Shown piece by piece: positions 12,555 through 26,010 of a stretch of DNA of 64,000 nt (position 1 is the stretch's first letter; the number at the start of each line of letters is the position of its first letter). Origin of the DNA: Silurus meridionalis (taxonomy: Eukaryota > Chordata > Actinopteri > Siluriformes > Siluridae); assembly GCF_014805685.1 (NCBI RefSeq), contig NC_060887.1:32960463-33024462 (forward strand). The letters run 5' to 3'. The translations under genes were made by a program, and so were the position numbers. The notes under the pieces were generated by a model. That model did not search any database. It saw only the letters and a program-made list of their open reading frames with translations, and had not been told where the DNA came from.

Positions 12555-14339
12555 AGTTAAACGATGTAATCATTGTGGTATTTGGTTCCACAAGATTAAA
12601 ACAGGGTGGGACCACAACAATGCTTATTAAAGATAATTACAATTTTCAAATTAATTATTACAAAATATATTGAGTAATTTTGTTTTATGGCATAGTATCA
12701 CCATAAATATGACCTTTGTAGAAGTTAATAACAATAATAATGTGCACAATAATGTAACTAATGCCACAAGGTAACAAGTCAGCATACTTCTGATATGTTT
12801 AATAAACTGCATTACGGCCTGTGTCACAATTTGATTTGGTCATGTTATTTGCATAAATTAAGTGTTTAGAGGACCTTGAGCATCTGGAGGTGTACAGATG
12901 CACGTTTTGCACAATTCTCAGCGGAGACCTAATCACTCTGATGCACAGGAGCAATGCTTTCCGTCGATAAAATTTATTTCAGTGTGTGCTGACTTACCAA
13001 TCAGTAGCCTGACTTAGTGTAATAATTATACTTAGAGTAGCTTTCACAGTTTCCTGCATGAATTATGTAAAATTGTTGACTTCTTTTACTTTTTTGATTT
13101 TATTGCATTTACAATAAATCATGTTTTATTGAGTTATTGCTTTTAACGCTCACACAGTCACAAAGATGCAGAGTGTCTGCATTGCTATTCAACTCCACCT
13201 AACAGACAATGCAATCAATTCCAAGGTAATAACAACCTTCATCTTCATCTACATTTTTCTGAAGGCTGTTCAATCAGGGGATGAATGAGACTGGATATGG
13301 ACTGAAAGGAGACTGAGGAACATAAAAGAATGGCAGCAGGTGGGAGACAATGAGAATATGCTATACTGTAAAAAAAATTTATATCATAGATTCCCCTCAA
13401 ATTTAATAAGTTGCACAGAGCTTTTGAAAAACCCAAAATAAAAGATGTTAGAGACTTAGAAGAAATACTGCGTGACTGTTTGTATGTATGCGATTGTCTG
13501 TATGTGTGTTAGTAGAGATTAAATATCCCACAAAGATATTTGAGGAGATTTAGCTTTGATTTTTTTTTTTTATTACTGAGGTTAAGGCTGATGTGGCGCA
13601 TTATTAACGTTCATCCATGCAAGTCTTTATCAATGTTTGTGTGTAGATATTAATGGATTTTACATTGATATTTTAATCCTGTGGTATAAAGTATATATGT
13701 ATGCAGTATGAGAATAATGTGTTAAACATAATTATGGACATATAGGTTCAAATGCGTAGTTTTTAATGAATATATCCCTAAATTTACATTACTACTGAAA
13801 AATACTTTAAATGTGCTAAGTTGTCTACTGACAGTAGGGCACAAGCATTCTTCATAAGTAGTGATAAATGGTTTGTAGATGAATATACTGTACATGTCCG
13901 GTTGTGTAATTATAAAAGTCTGATTGGCCGACAATGACTATCATCTTAAAGTATTTCTGTAAACAGTAAAAAAAATTCACGTATAGATAATTAAATTAAA
14001 GTTACATGCAAATTGATGTAAATGAGTAAAAATAACTCCGCCTCACTATAATTGTTTGGAATGTGGCAGCCATATTGTTTATAAATCTTATAATGCTTAT
14101 GACAATTATTGATTTTAGATTTTACTGTGCATTTTGACAGTTAGATTCAGTGTTCTTAATTGTAATTTATACGAGTATAAATAATTTAATTTCCATAAAA
14201 TTTTCCTCTAAACATCCAACATAAAGTTTTTCATCTAAAACATCCATTTCATTTGATATTTTATTAAGTATATAATTTTTTTTTAAATCATTCACTTTTA
14301 TATTTAAGTTTATTACTTTTAATTAAATATTTTACATTT

Positions 14340-14408
14340 CACTCTGTACTGTGTCAGCTGTATATTGTTGGAATGACAAAAAAATGCTCCTTGACTTGAC
14401 TTGACTTA
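14340..14408 (+). mobile_element. LINE 3'-tail fragment ending (CTTGA)n
   Basis: A 'TGTATATTGTTGGAATGAC' segment followed by TCCTTGACTTGACTTGACTT resembles fish LINE 3' ends that terminate in a short slipped pentamer. Only the last tens of bases are present, as expected for strong 5' truncation. Confidence 0.5.
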
Positions 14409-16132
14409 ATCGCATTACTTCCCAGATTAGCTTGTGCAGTCTAAATGCTGGGAATAAGATGAACTACCAGTACATTGTGATCATTGCAATAATGATTTTA
14501 AAGACCTGATGTACAAGCAAGCCAAACAAATGACTGTAGAAACCCATACCGCACACTGAGATAATTACACCTGATTGTCATAAAGTCCATAATGATCCTG
14601 TGACAGTCTTCCAATTTAATGATTTTTTTTGCCATAAAGTTATGAGTTCTTATGTTCCTCGCTATAATGTACTATCTAATGGACTATCTTTAATATGTCC
14701 ACGTTTTATCACATACACACAGATCGATTTAGCCTCGAGGCAACAGCATTTTACAGCTCAAAATATGCTTTTGAAAATGAGCAAGAAAAGCAAATGGTAA
14801 AACATTACAGTGCGAGAAGATAATGCAATCCTAAGCACCTAGATTTCCCCGTCCAAACATCAGTACCACATGAGAAAATTCAATAAATAATATGGAGCCT
14901 GTAAGTGACCTGCCATGGCAGAGTGCTTCACTGCATGTGTGTTTGTGTTGGACAGAACAAAACTCACCATTCAGACCTATGAGCAAAACAAACTCAGTAC
15001 ATTTACACTTCTGTAGTTAATCCAGGCTCTGTTCCATTCAAATGGCTATGTTTATACAAAGTGAACAATGTGCATATACATAAATAAGCATATCTTAGAG
15101 ATTCATAGTCAGAGTCTGTGTCTTGAGTCTAAAAGTGACATCGATATTTATATCAGGAAAGTTAGACATATTCAAAGTGGGCTTAAGTGCATTTTCTGAG
15201 CTCTTAATTCAGATTTTGTTGCCAAATTCAAAGAAATGTCCAAGAGTGGGATATCAAGACTGTCTAGACCACCTCCTTTAAACAAAAGCACTTAAAGAGA
15301 AATTATGAATAGCAAATGATGGTAATTTAAGTACAAATTAACAGAAAACAAGCTTGAGACAATGAAATAAAAACTACAATTTTCTCATATATGGATACAT
15401 TTTAGAATCTAATAAAAGTCTATTATATATATATATATAATCCTAAATCTCAATTTGCTAATAAATTGTAACTATTATACTTATGACTGCTAACTTTTTA
15501 AACAATATTGCTTTTACAAATTGTATAAATTAGCACTTGATTCATTTATATATTACCATAGTATTCACACACTAATGCAGTCAAAAAACCTTAATGTATA
15601 TGCATGGGGTGTAGGCTATTTTAGCATACTTATCCTGCTCTTTATTTTTTTTTATAGAGAATACGATTTTAAAAAGATTTAAAATCAACATCTATAAATA
15701 TACAATACTCCCTGATTCAGTGTCTTTGCGTAGATTTGAAAGTTATAATTAATAAATTACACTTCATTAATTACAGTGTGATATATTAAGATTACATAAA
15801 ACATGGTTCTGGATTTAATACTGCTCATCCTTCCAGATATTAATACATAAAAGATGGAGTCTAAGGTCAGAATTGTGCATAATTGAGACATTAGTTTTTT
15901 TGCAAACTCCACCCTGAAGGTAACACATAATTACCGGTAGTTAACATATAATTCCCTCATTATACTGCAGACTTTAATCTTTGCTTTTTTTGTTTTCCCA
16001 GATGATCTGTAACAGATACAGGCTGCTGATTCCTATTCATCCATCAGTCAGACTTCATAATCTGACAATCTTATCTTATAAAGGCTTGAAAGGCTGACAC
16101 TTGTTAAAGGACAAAACTGGTGCACTAAGTCA

Positions 16133-16134
<2 letters not shown>

Positions 16135-16164
<30 letters not shown>
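16135..16164. repeat. (TC)n microsatellite
   Basis: Uninterrupted CT dinucleotides followed by TTTCTCC. Confidence 0.95.
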
Positions 16165-16169
<5 letters not shown>

Positions 16170-17474
16170 CCACACACACTCCTGTGACACAATAACTTGA
16201 GAAAACCTGCTTTCACACGAAATGCTTAGTTGTATAGGAATGCCTTTCTGTACTTTAGATAGCACAAATAATGACACTATTCGAACTTACTCAAGCACCT
16301 GACACTCAGAGGTTGTTACTTCCGTCCTGTGTGAGAAAAAAGCTAAAGACCTCATTAGTGCGCATTCACACTAAATATATCTGTATATTTGATGCTGCTG
16401 GAATCAACTGCCATTTCAGGCAACGTTTTCATATTCACATTTATCAAGCCTGCATGATACAATTCAACCATTCATAACACGGCACCCGGAGGATCGGGCA
16501 GGAACGCTGCACGATCGTCTTAACATCTTACAGATGCAGAAGAGGAAATCAAGGTCATGCTCAATCAAAGGCCAATAAGGCAGAGATGACAACCGACCGA
16601 TGGCTGTGATTTACAGTGCACATTGTTGATGCTGAAAGAAAAGCAGTCTTTTTTTAATCATTCTGTAGCTTTAAATCAGACCACAGTCATTTAAGTCTTC
16701 CTTAAAGTTGCTTATTTAAAAAAGATAAATGAATTAAATAAATAAAAGGGGAAATAAATATAATTTATTTATTATGCTAAAAATATTTCTGGTCTTTCAT
16801 GCAAATCTCAAACGAAGATTCACTGATTCGTTTTTTGTCATTTTTTGAATATACTTAAAAAAATCTAAACAGTAGAGCTGTGTGTATTAAAAAAGTGCAA
16901 CTGTTACCTCTGCACTGACACCACACATATCACCATATCACTATATCAGTGTCACTGGGGTTCTGAGAATCAGTCATTACCCAAATAATCTTTGCTCAGT
17001 GGTACTTCTAGAGTAATGGTTGCCAACACAACTGTGCAGTGCTAAGATAATTAGTTCTATACCCATAAAATGATCTATATGAGAAGTGTACATTGTTTAT
17101 TTTCTTTAAGGAAAAGAGTAATGCTGATGAATTCTCAAATATTATTAGTCAAAAAGGGGTTGATTCACAAGTTTTATTATTTATATGCTTCCTCAGCAGG
17201 TTGTATAGCATGTTTATATTAATGTGCTCAGTCTTACAATTTAAAGTTTCTATAGTAACAGGTTATTCATATGGGCGGATATATTGCACATTTTAAATAA
17301 ACCAATTTGTTTTATATCTGTAATATTTATTATGGTAAGAAAACCTATAGTGTAATTGGGAAGGAGCTTCCAGTATCAGTGCTTTGTACCAGACAGAGGT
17401 AAAGCTGTTGCGTTAAGCTGTACACTAGACAGATGCACTAACTGTAACATGACATTTGTTTTGCCTAATGTACT

Positions 17475-17475
<1 letters not shown>

Positions 17476-17526
<51 letters not shown>
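17476..17526. repeat. (GA)n microsatellite
   Basis: About 25 GA repeats with one early A-rich interruption. Repeat-encoded RE and LS polymers in overlapping frames are not genes. Confidence 0.96.
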
Positions 17527-17531
<5 letters not shown>

Positions 17532-17875
17532 ACAGACAGTAAATTGCTGTGGTATAAAAGGAATAAAACACTGCATGGTTCATCTGTTTGAGATTTTAAT
17601 TAGTTTTTACTATTGCATCATTGAGAGCATCCTACCAACTTCATTACATTGTGAAATGGCGGCTCCACAGTATGTGAATGGAAAACTCAAATGCAAAGTG
17701 TGGTAGAAACCACCCAACACATCACATAATCTTAGACTCCTCACACCCTAGTCACAAACTATTACAAACTTCTATCCAGAAGTAGATATTAGAACATGTG
17801 CACCATAAACAGCAGGTTGAGGGAAAGTTTCCCACACAGCCATCACCTGAACTTTACACTACACTGATGTCCCTG

Positions 17876-18226
17876 AAATGTTTAACTGGTTTAGTTTACT
17901 ATCTCTAATAATCAGGCAGTTTTACTCCACTGTGCACATTCTGTGTTCTTTCTGTGTAATTGTAACTGTAAATAATTGTAAACTCATACATCTTTCATAT
18001 ATTGAACCCATATATAACACACACTTTTTGTATATATTGTTTCTAACATACATCTTGCACAATAAATGTTTATTGTCACACATAGATCTTCTTCTGTACA
18101 GTATATGTTCAACAATTTCTGCACATTTTTTACTGACCGTAGCCTTTATATATTTTTTATACATGTACTCACATATTTTGTTGCACTAGTTAATTTGCAC
18201 AGTACTACTATTTGCACATATGTCAG
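17876..18226 (+). mobile_element. LINE 3'-UTR-like fragment
   Basis: The end of this stretch (TGCACTAGTTAATTTGCACAG, then CTACTATTTGCA) closely follows the 3' part of the truncated LINE at 61,740-61,800 and, like that copy, runs directly into an (ATCT)n array. The upstream part has the same TGCAC/TTTGTAT flavour but is diverged. No coding remnant is preserved. Confidence 0.6.

Positions 18227-18325
<99 letters not shown>
18227..18325. repeat. (ATCT)n microsatellite
   Basis: About 24 perfect tetranucleotide units. It starts exactly at a LINE-like 3' end, so it probably arose from the retrotransposon tail. Confidence 0.97.
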
Positions 18326-18822
18326 GGTATAGGTATAGATATATAGGTATAGATATATAGGTTTCTGGAAAATCATTTATTTATCGCATATCTTTTTTAC
18401 AATATACATTTGTAATATTTTGATTAATTCAATATATCGTTCAGCCCTGTTAATCACTACACGAGTCTATATAAGTCTAAAATATCTGATATCAAGTCCT
18501 GAATCAACAGGACATCCATGTCTGAGTAATGAACAGTATCAAGCATGATGAGTAAGACCCGGTGTGACAAACTGACATGACGCAGAGTGACAAACAGCAC
18601 AGCTGCCTGTGACAATACACTAATACCATCAGACTGACAGGCAGAAATAAAACATGTCATGACTCCACTGGGCTCCTTTCAGGTCATTTACATTACTGCC
18701 ATTTACAAACAAACAAACACATAAAAAAATCTGGAGGTGAAGGCTTCATGAACAAGGAATAAATGCATTAGCTCAAAAAAGGATTAATCTTGATTAAATA
18801 TTGTAATCTATTGACAGCCCTG

Positions 18823-18826
<4 letters not shown>

Positions 18827-18895
<69 letters not shown>
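18827..18895. repeat. (TA)n microsatellite
   Basis: About 34 TA dinucleotides followed by a poly-T run. Confidence 0.97.
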
Positions 18896-18903
<8 letters not shown>

Positions 18904-19143
18904 TTTACAAATAAAGTAAATAAAACATTTGAGATATAAATAAATAAATATAAATATATAAACATTTTTATTTACTTTTTTTGTACTATGTAAAAACATT
19001 TTTATGTGTTCACAGTGCCTCATTATATCTGCGTCAGAACGCATCATAGAGTAGTCACTCTTTTCAACTTACATTGAGACCTGATGGACTTACAACCGTG
19101 TTAATTCGGGTCCCTATCTATGTCATAACTTGGGGTCTACCTG

Positions 19144-19145
<2 letters not shown>

Positions 19146-19235
<90 letters not shown>
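19146..19235. repeat. Compound (AT)n(GATA)n microsatellite
   Basis: AT dinucleotides to about 19,191 pass into perfect GATA units to about 19,235, followed by degenerate ATAGATAT copies to about 19,274. Confidence 0.96.
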
Positions 19236-19557
19236 TAGATATAGAAATATAGAGATATATAGATATATAGATATAGGGGAGGGGAAACTTACAAACTTAC
19301 TGAATGTTTAAAATTATTACACTGTAGACTCTTCACAGAAAATGACTAATTTCTCTTCACATAAAATTTCCCCATATGAAGTATTACAGTACATCAAGAA
19401 TTCCACAGTGCTCTAGTATAAAATAATTTCCTAAGATGCAATAAATTGACATTGACATGGTTTCAATGGAGACTGACAGGATAACTACTGATATTTTTGT
19501 ACAACTATGCTCATTACTCTTACTCAACACCTTCAAAGGAGATGTCTATCTGTAATG

Positions 19558-21127
19558 TATGACTGTAGGAAGTCCAGGTGAAAGCCAGCTGAGCCCAGTC
19601 AGGTTACTGATTCACCTATTGCTGCTAATGTGGCCCATCTGGGCTTCTCCTATTTAATCTACTCCCTGAGGTAATTTGGATACGCCACTTTGTGCTTTAG
19701 CTGCTCTTTGAGGCCACCTGCTCTGACCCAGACACCATTATTGTTTATCTGTTTCTGTTCAGTTATCTCAGTGACAGGAACGACGTGGGGAGCATGGCTC
19801 GTGTGTCACATACGTCATGCGCCCGCTGTGGCGAGGCTGTGTGAGCAATCACCGCTTCAGCAAACCCACCTGATACTCTTTTCACCTAATCAAAGCGTGT
19901 ACAGTCTCGTGGGTGGAATGAAATGCAATTGAACTCCTACCTTTGTGTCAGTCTTTGCTTTAGGTACTCAGACTTTATGTGGGCATGCGAATGCCCTTAC
20001 GAAGCATCTTACATTCATCATTTAGAAAGACATCGCGGAGGAACAGGTATCAAAGCTTTTTCCTTGTCACCGGGCTATAAACAACTCACAAAGGCTAAAT
20101 AAGGGTAAAGAAAATTGCACAGTCATTCATGTCAGATGCAGCAGAAGGAACAAAGTGAGAGTGTAGGATGATGAACACTAAATTAATGCAGCCTTCACAG
20201 CTCCACAATCAGAGGGAAAATAATGAGCGAGAAAGTGCTGATCATGTCTCTTACAGTGCTGGGTAAGTTATACTGGCCACTTCCTGAGGCATTAAGGTAA
20301 AATCAAACAATGCAGAGGCAAGTGGAGTGTGAGTGAGAAACCAAATTAAGAGAGTAAGAGATTGAGATTGAGGTCAAAGGCAAACCTGGCAGAACTGAAA
20401 AGCTCAGATTGTTTTGTATGTTTTTTGTATGTGCATTATGTTTACAATATAGGATACTATATCCTGTGTCTTTTGTATTATAAAGGTCTATGTAGCATTT
20501 TGTTGAAAATATTATGGTAAGTCTTTCATGCAGAGGAAAAGCCAATATTACTGATAACATGAAATGACATTAGCATGAAATGTTACTTGCCATTAGTAAA
20601 CCAGAGTACATGCAGTTATAATAATCTAAACCAGATTAGGCAGCGGAGTTTCAGTAGAACAGAAGCAGTTATGTATGTAAATATGTATATGTTCTTAAAC
20701 ATTGGAATAATTTATTTGTTAAATTGTTGCATTTAAAGATTAAATATTGTGATATGAATTTAAAATATCATTAGATAAATATAGACATTTCGGATTTTTA
20801 ATTATGACATTTTGGGGGAAAAAAAAAAACTTTGTGTGATTCATCATGGCACTTGTTAGTGGGTGGGAAGTGAACAGTTTGTCCTCAAAGTTGATGTGTT
20901 AAAAGAAGGAAAAATAAGCATAAGGTTTCAAGTGAGTTTGACAAGGGCCATATAGTAATGGCTAGACAACTGGGTCAGAGCATCTCCAAATGATTCAAGT
21001 AAGCAACAGTGGTGAACTGGCGACAGGGTCATTGATGCATGTAGCGACCTAAGACTGGCACGTGTGGTCTGTTCCAACAGACAAGCTTGTGTAGCTCTAA
21101 TTGCTAAAGAAGGTAATCCTATTAATG
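19558..21127. repeat. Recent tandem duplication, copy 1 (1570 bp)
   Basis: The block starting TATGACTGTAGGAAG is repeated head-to-tail at 21,128. By eye the copies differ by one 5-bp indel (GGTAA at about 20,297 in copy 1 only), one A/T change in AGAAGC(A/T)GTT, one G/A change and one A in the poly-A run near 20,820. The TAATG before the start recurs at the junction and at the far end, a 5-bp microhomology. The first 400 bp are high-complexity, moderately GC-rich and enhancer-like. The last part is a Tc1 family C remnant cut off at the junction. Equal 80- and 85-codon frames in both copies reflect the duplication and are not evidence of genes. Confidence 0.97.
20833..21127 (+). mobile_element. 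Tc1-like family C derivative, truncated at duplication junction
   Basis: It matches the N-terminal (HTH) part of a fish Tc1 transposase: GTGAGTTTGACAAGGGCC, ATGGCTAGACAACTGG, GTCAGAGCATCTCC, then GTGAACTGGCGACAGGG and CCAACAGACAAGC. In the protein this is the region EFDKG-MARQLGQSIS. Many codons are deleted and no catalytic DDE region is present. The right terminus is missing here because the duplication breakpoint falls inside the element; it is intact in the second copy. Confidence 0.88.
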
Positions 21128-22691
21128 TATGACTGTAGGAAGTCCAGGTGAAAGCCAGCTGAGCCCAGTCAGGTTACTGATTCACCTATTGCTGCTAATG
21201 TGGCCCATCTGGGCTTCTCCTATTTAATCTACTCCCTGAGGTAATTTGGATACGCCACTTTGTGCTTTAGCTGCTCTTTGAGGCCACCTGCTCTGACCCA
21301 GACACCATTATTGTTTATCTGTTTCTGTTCAGTTATCTCAGTGACAGGAACGACGTGGGGAGCATGGCTCGTGTGTCACATACGTCATGCGCCCGCTGTG
21401 GCGAGGCTGTGTGAGCAATCACCGCTTCAGCAAACCCACCTGATACTCTTTTCACCTAATCAAAGCGTGTACAGTCTCGTGGGTGGAATGAAATGCAATT
21501 GAACTCCTACCTTTGTGTCAGTCTTTGCTTTAGGTACTCAGACTTTATGTGGGCATGCGAATGCCCTTACGAAGCATCTTACATTCATCATTTAGAAAGA
21601 CATCGCGGAGGAACAGGTATCAAAGCTTTTTCCTTGTCACCGGGCTATAAACAACTCACAAAGGCTAAATAAGGGTAAAGAAAATTGCACAGTCATTCAT
21701 GTCAGATGCAGCAGAAGGAACAAAGTGAGAGTGTAGGATGATGAACACTAAATTAATGCAGCCTTCACAGCTCCACAATCAGAGGGAAAATAATGAGCGA
21801 GAAAGTGCTGATCATGTCTCTTACAGTGCTGGGTAAGTTATACTGGCCACTTCCTGAGGCATTAAAATCAAACAATGCAGAGGCAAGTGGAGTGTGAGTG
21901 AGAAACCAAATTAAGAGAGTAAGAGATTGAGATTGAGGTCAAAGGCAAACCTGGCAGAACTGAAAAGCTCAGATTGTTTTGTATGTTTTTTGTATGTGCA
22001 TTATGTTTACAATATAGGATACTATATCCTGTGTCTTTTGTATTATAAAGGTCTATGTAGCATTTTGTTGAAAATATTATGGTAAGTCTTTCATGCAGAG
22101 GAAAAGCCAATATTACTGATAACATGAAATGACATTAGCATGAAATGTTACTTGCCATTAGTAAACCAGAGTACATGCAGTTATAATAATCTAAACCAGA
22201 TTAGGCAGCGGAGTTTCAGTAGAACAGAAGCTGTTATGTATGTAAATATGTATATGTTCTTAAACATTGGAATAATTTATTTGTTAAATTGTTGCATTTA
22301 AAGATTAAATATTGTGATATGAATTTAAAATATCATTAGATAAATATAGACATTTCGGATTTTTAATTATGACATTTTGAGGGAAAAAAAAAACTTTGTG
22401 TGATTCATCATGGCACTTGTTAGTGGGTGGGAAGTGAACAGTTTGTCCTCAAAGTTGATGTGTTAAAAGAAGGAAAAATAAGCATAAGGTTTCAAGTGAG
22501 TTTGACAAGGGCCATATAGTAATGGCTAGACAACTGGGTCAGAGCATCTCCAAATGATTCAAGTAAGCAACAGTGGTGAACTGGCGACAGGGTCATTGAT
22601 GCATGTAGCGACCTAAGACTGGCACGTGTGGTCTGTTCCAACAGACAAGCTTGTGTAGCTCTAATTGCTAAAGAAGGTAATCCTATTAATG
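21128..22691. repeat. Recent tandem duplication, copy 2 (1564 bp)
   Basis: Second copy of the segment at 19,558. It ends at TTAATG, after which copy-2-specific sequence GCACGACGGG completes the Tc1 family C element. The very low divergence means either a very young duplication or an assembly artefact such as an unmerged haplotype or misjoined reads. Confidence 0.97.
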
Positions 22692-22780
22692 CACGACGGG
22701 TCAGGACTGTTTTGGCAGCAAATAGGGGATCGACACAATATTAGGCAGGTGGTCATAATGTTATGCCTATACATCAGTGT
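22394..22780 (+). mobile_element. Tc1-like family C derivative, internally deleted
   Basis: This copy carries the same HTH-coding remnant as at 20,833 and then jumps from GAAGGTAATCCTATTAATG to ACGACGGGTCAGG, ATATTAGGCAGGTGG and the terminus TCATAATGTTATGCC. In the full-length family these parts are separated by the catalytic core, so the core is deleted. It is a non-autonomous derivative. The opposite terminus is degraded. A relative on the other strand is at 34,329-34,764. Confidence 0.88.
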
Positions 22781-23521
22781 CTGTAAAGATATTTAAAGAT
22801 TGCTTAACCTTAACAAAAATTGTCTCTTAATAAAAGTGACCTGAGCTTGTATGTCTTGCACTGCTTAAAATAACACTTCAATCACAGTATATAAAGTTAT
22901 GGAATGTTTACTGATCAATGATTTGAAACATACCATTTCTCCAGCAACTTTGTATATTTTTACTCGATACTAAATACAAAGCTCCACCATGCACAGAAGC
23001 TCATATAATTGATCCAACCCAACCAAGCACAAATATGCTGCAACATCAAATCTGCTGGAATTGTGACCAACAAGATACAAGTGACATAGAGAAAACATTG
23101 TCATGATATCAGATACTGTGCCAAATGATTTTTCACTTGTTAATTAAATAAAATGAAAGAGATTTTTATCAGTTGGAAGGTCACTATTTAATTTCACGGT
23201 TTGAATTTAAAATGATCAATATATTGTATTTGAAAGAAGAAAGTCAAAGGTTCTATTATATGCCTTGTGAAACACACATTTCCGAAATTCTTTGGTTGCA
23301 TGAGGTGTCAGAATAAACTGGGAAAAAAAAATTGCAATTTCTGTTGTTCGGTTAAAATAATACTACAAGTAAATAATTTCCAACAGTGGTTATCATATTC
23401 ATACATGAATTGCTTTTTCTAATTGTGTCCTATTTAACAAATGCAGTATACTGGCAGGTGTAGTGGACAGAAGGAACTATTGGTATGTCTATTGGGATAT
23501 TGGAGTATCTAAAGCTACATT

Positions 23522-23524
<3 letters not shown>
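22781..23524. other. Unique AT-rich sequence
   Basis: No gene or repeat recognised. Confidence 0.4.

Positions 23525-23594
<70 letters not shown>
23525..23594. repeat. (AT)n microsatellite
   Basis: Pure AT repeat abutting the left end of the pogo-like element at 23,596. Confidence 0.97.
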
Positions 23595-24904
<1,310 letters not shown>

Positions 24905-25145
24905 CTACACCAAAATATCATTTTAATCAGTAAACATTTGTTTTACTGATACTCCAAGTCTGAAATCAGCAATTGCAATCCGGCAATTAAAACCGTCCTT
25001 GTGGAAAAGTGTGAGGTATTGACTTTTATAGATATCACGTTGCCTAAATTTTTCCTTAACTTGAGCTGCAAGAAAATATTTATGTACAGTATCTTACTAA
25101 AGTAAGTAGAACCCTCACATTTCAGCAAACAATTTAGTATTAAGT

Positions 25146-25160
25146 ATCTTTTCAAGGGAC
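25146..25160. repeat. SINE target-site duplication, left
   Basis: ATCTTTTCAAGGGAC, identical to 25,384-25,398. It derives from the host Tc1 subterminal sequence. Confidence 0.95.
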
Positions 25161-25383
25161 GGGTTCCCTGGTGGTCTAGTGGTTAGGATGCGGTGCTCTC
25201 ACTGCTGCGGCACGGGTTCGATCGCCGGTCAGGGAACCAACCCCAGCCACTCTTAGTGCCGATCCCAAGCCCGGATAAATTGGGGAGGGTTGTGTTAGGG
25301 AGGGCATCCAGCGTAAAAACATGTGCCAAATCAAACATGTGGAGGATCTGCTGTGGCAACCCCTGATGGGAGAAGCCGAAAGA
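25161..25383 (+). mobile_element. tRNA-Glu-derived SINE nested in a Tc1 element
   Basis: The head (25,164-25,237) closely follows tRNA-Glu(CTC): TTCCCTGGTGGTCTAGTGG with A box, TGCTCTCAC anticodon loop and GGGTTCGATC B box. The unrelated body includes CCGATCCCAAGCCCGG and GGCATCCAGCGTAAAAAC. The tail is ACCCCTGATGGGAG followed by AAGCCGAAAGAA. Flanking copies of ATCTTTTCAAGGGAC (25,146-25,160 and 25,384-25,398) are a perfect 15-bp target duplication. The tail resembles the 3' end of the RTE-like LINE at 54.5 kb, the likely source of its reverse transcription machinery. Changes in the T stem and the long body argue against a working tRNA gene. Confidence 0.95.
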
Positions 25384-25398
25384 ATCTTTTCAAGGGAC
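25384..25398. repeat. SINE target-site duplication, right
   Basis: Exact copy of 25,146-25,160. Confidence 0.95.
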
Positions 25399-25679
25399 AT
25401 ACTATAGAAATAACATACAGCTTTTATTGTCTAAATAGCTTGCAACAAATGTGAGCACACCCTTAGTAAAAACAGCTGTACGTCCTTTAACCATGCAAAG
25501 CTACATGTCTTAATCATCATGTTTATGTTTTTTCTCTGCTTGACTGGAACATACAAATTTGTGTATTTTTTACTAGAGTGGTTTTAGAATTAGTATTGTT
25601 GAAAAAATGTAAATTGCATGATTGCTGCAGATACTAGAGCGCTTCAGTTTATTGAAGGAAACATGGATTCTAACATGTA

Positions 25680-26010
25680 CTGTGACATTCTGAAGTAGAG
25701 CATGATGCCCCCCTTTAGAAACCGTGCCGAACGGCAGTTTTCCAACATAACAATGACCCCAAACACACCGCCAAGCCTTACAGAGGAAGCTGAAGGTGAA
25801 GGTGATGCGTGGCCAAGTATGTCTCCAGACCTGAACCCTATTGAGCACCTGTGGGGCGGAAGGTGAAGAAGCGGCATGTGTCTAACATCCAGCAGCTCCG
25901 TGATGTCATTATGGAGAGTGGAAGAGGATCCCAGCAACAACCCGTGCAGCTCTGATGAATTCCATGACCAGGAAGATTAAGACAGTGCTGAATAACAATA
26001 ATGCTCACAC
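25680..26010 (+). pseudogene. Tc1 transposase C-terminal remnant
   Basis: It contains the motif HNNDPKHTA (normally HDNDPKHTA) and the [11 protein letters not shown] block with the final catalytic glutamate, followed by a degraded C-terminus. The first catalytic aspartate region and the paired-like DNA-binding domain are absent. It cannot make an active enzyme. Confidence 0.85.

Larger units (their letters stand above)
12555..17875. other. Long unique AT-rich stretch
   Basis: No host gene or transposase recognised over about 5.3 kb. It holds minor simple repeats: poly-T near 13,560, AT near 15,424, (TC)n at 16,135-16,164 and (GA)n at 17,476-17,526. A LINE-type tail lies at 14,340-14,408. Bases 16,470-16,610 are somewhat richer in GC and CpG but carry no splice-bounded open frame I can defend. 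Confidence 0.45.
18326..19557. other. Unique sequence with two AT-rich microsatellites
   Basis: No gene recognised. Between the repeats at 18,827 and 19,146 the sequence is AT-rich and anonymous. Confidence 0.4.

Noticed and set aside
19690..21502. A duplicated 80-codon gene (identical frames at 19,690 and 21,260)
   Set aside because: Identity comes from the tandem duplication of the whole segment; the translated sequence shows no domain and no coding bias.
25164..25237. A tRNA-Glu(CTC) gene
   Set aside because: The head matches tRNA-Glu but has T-stem changes, is fused to a SINE body and tail, and is flanked by a 15-bp target duplication, so it is a retroposed SINE.
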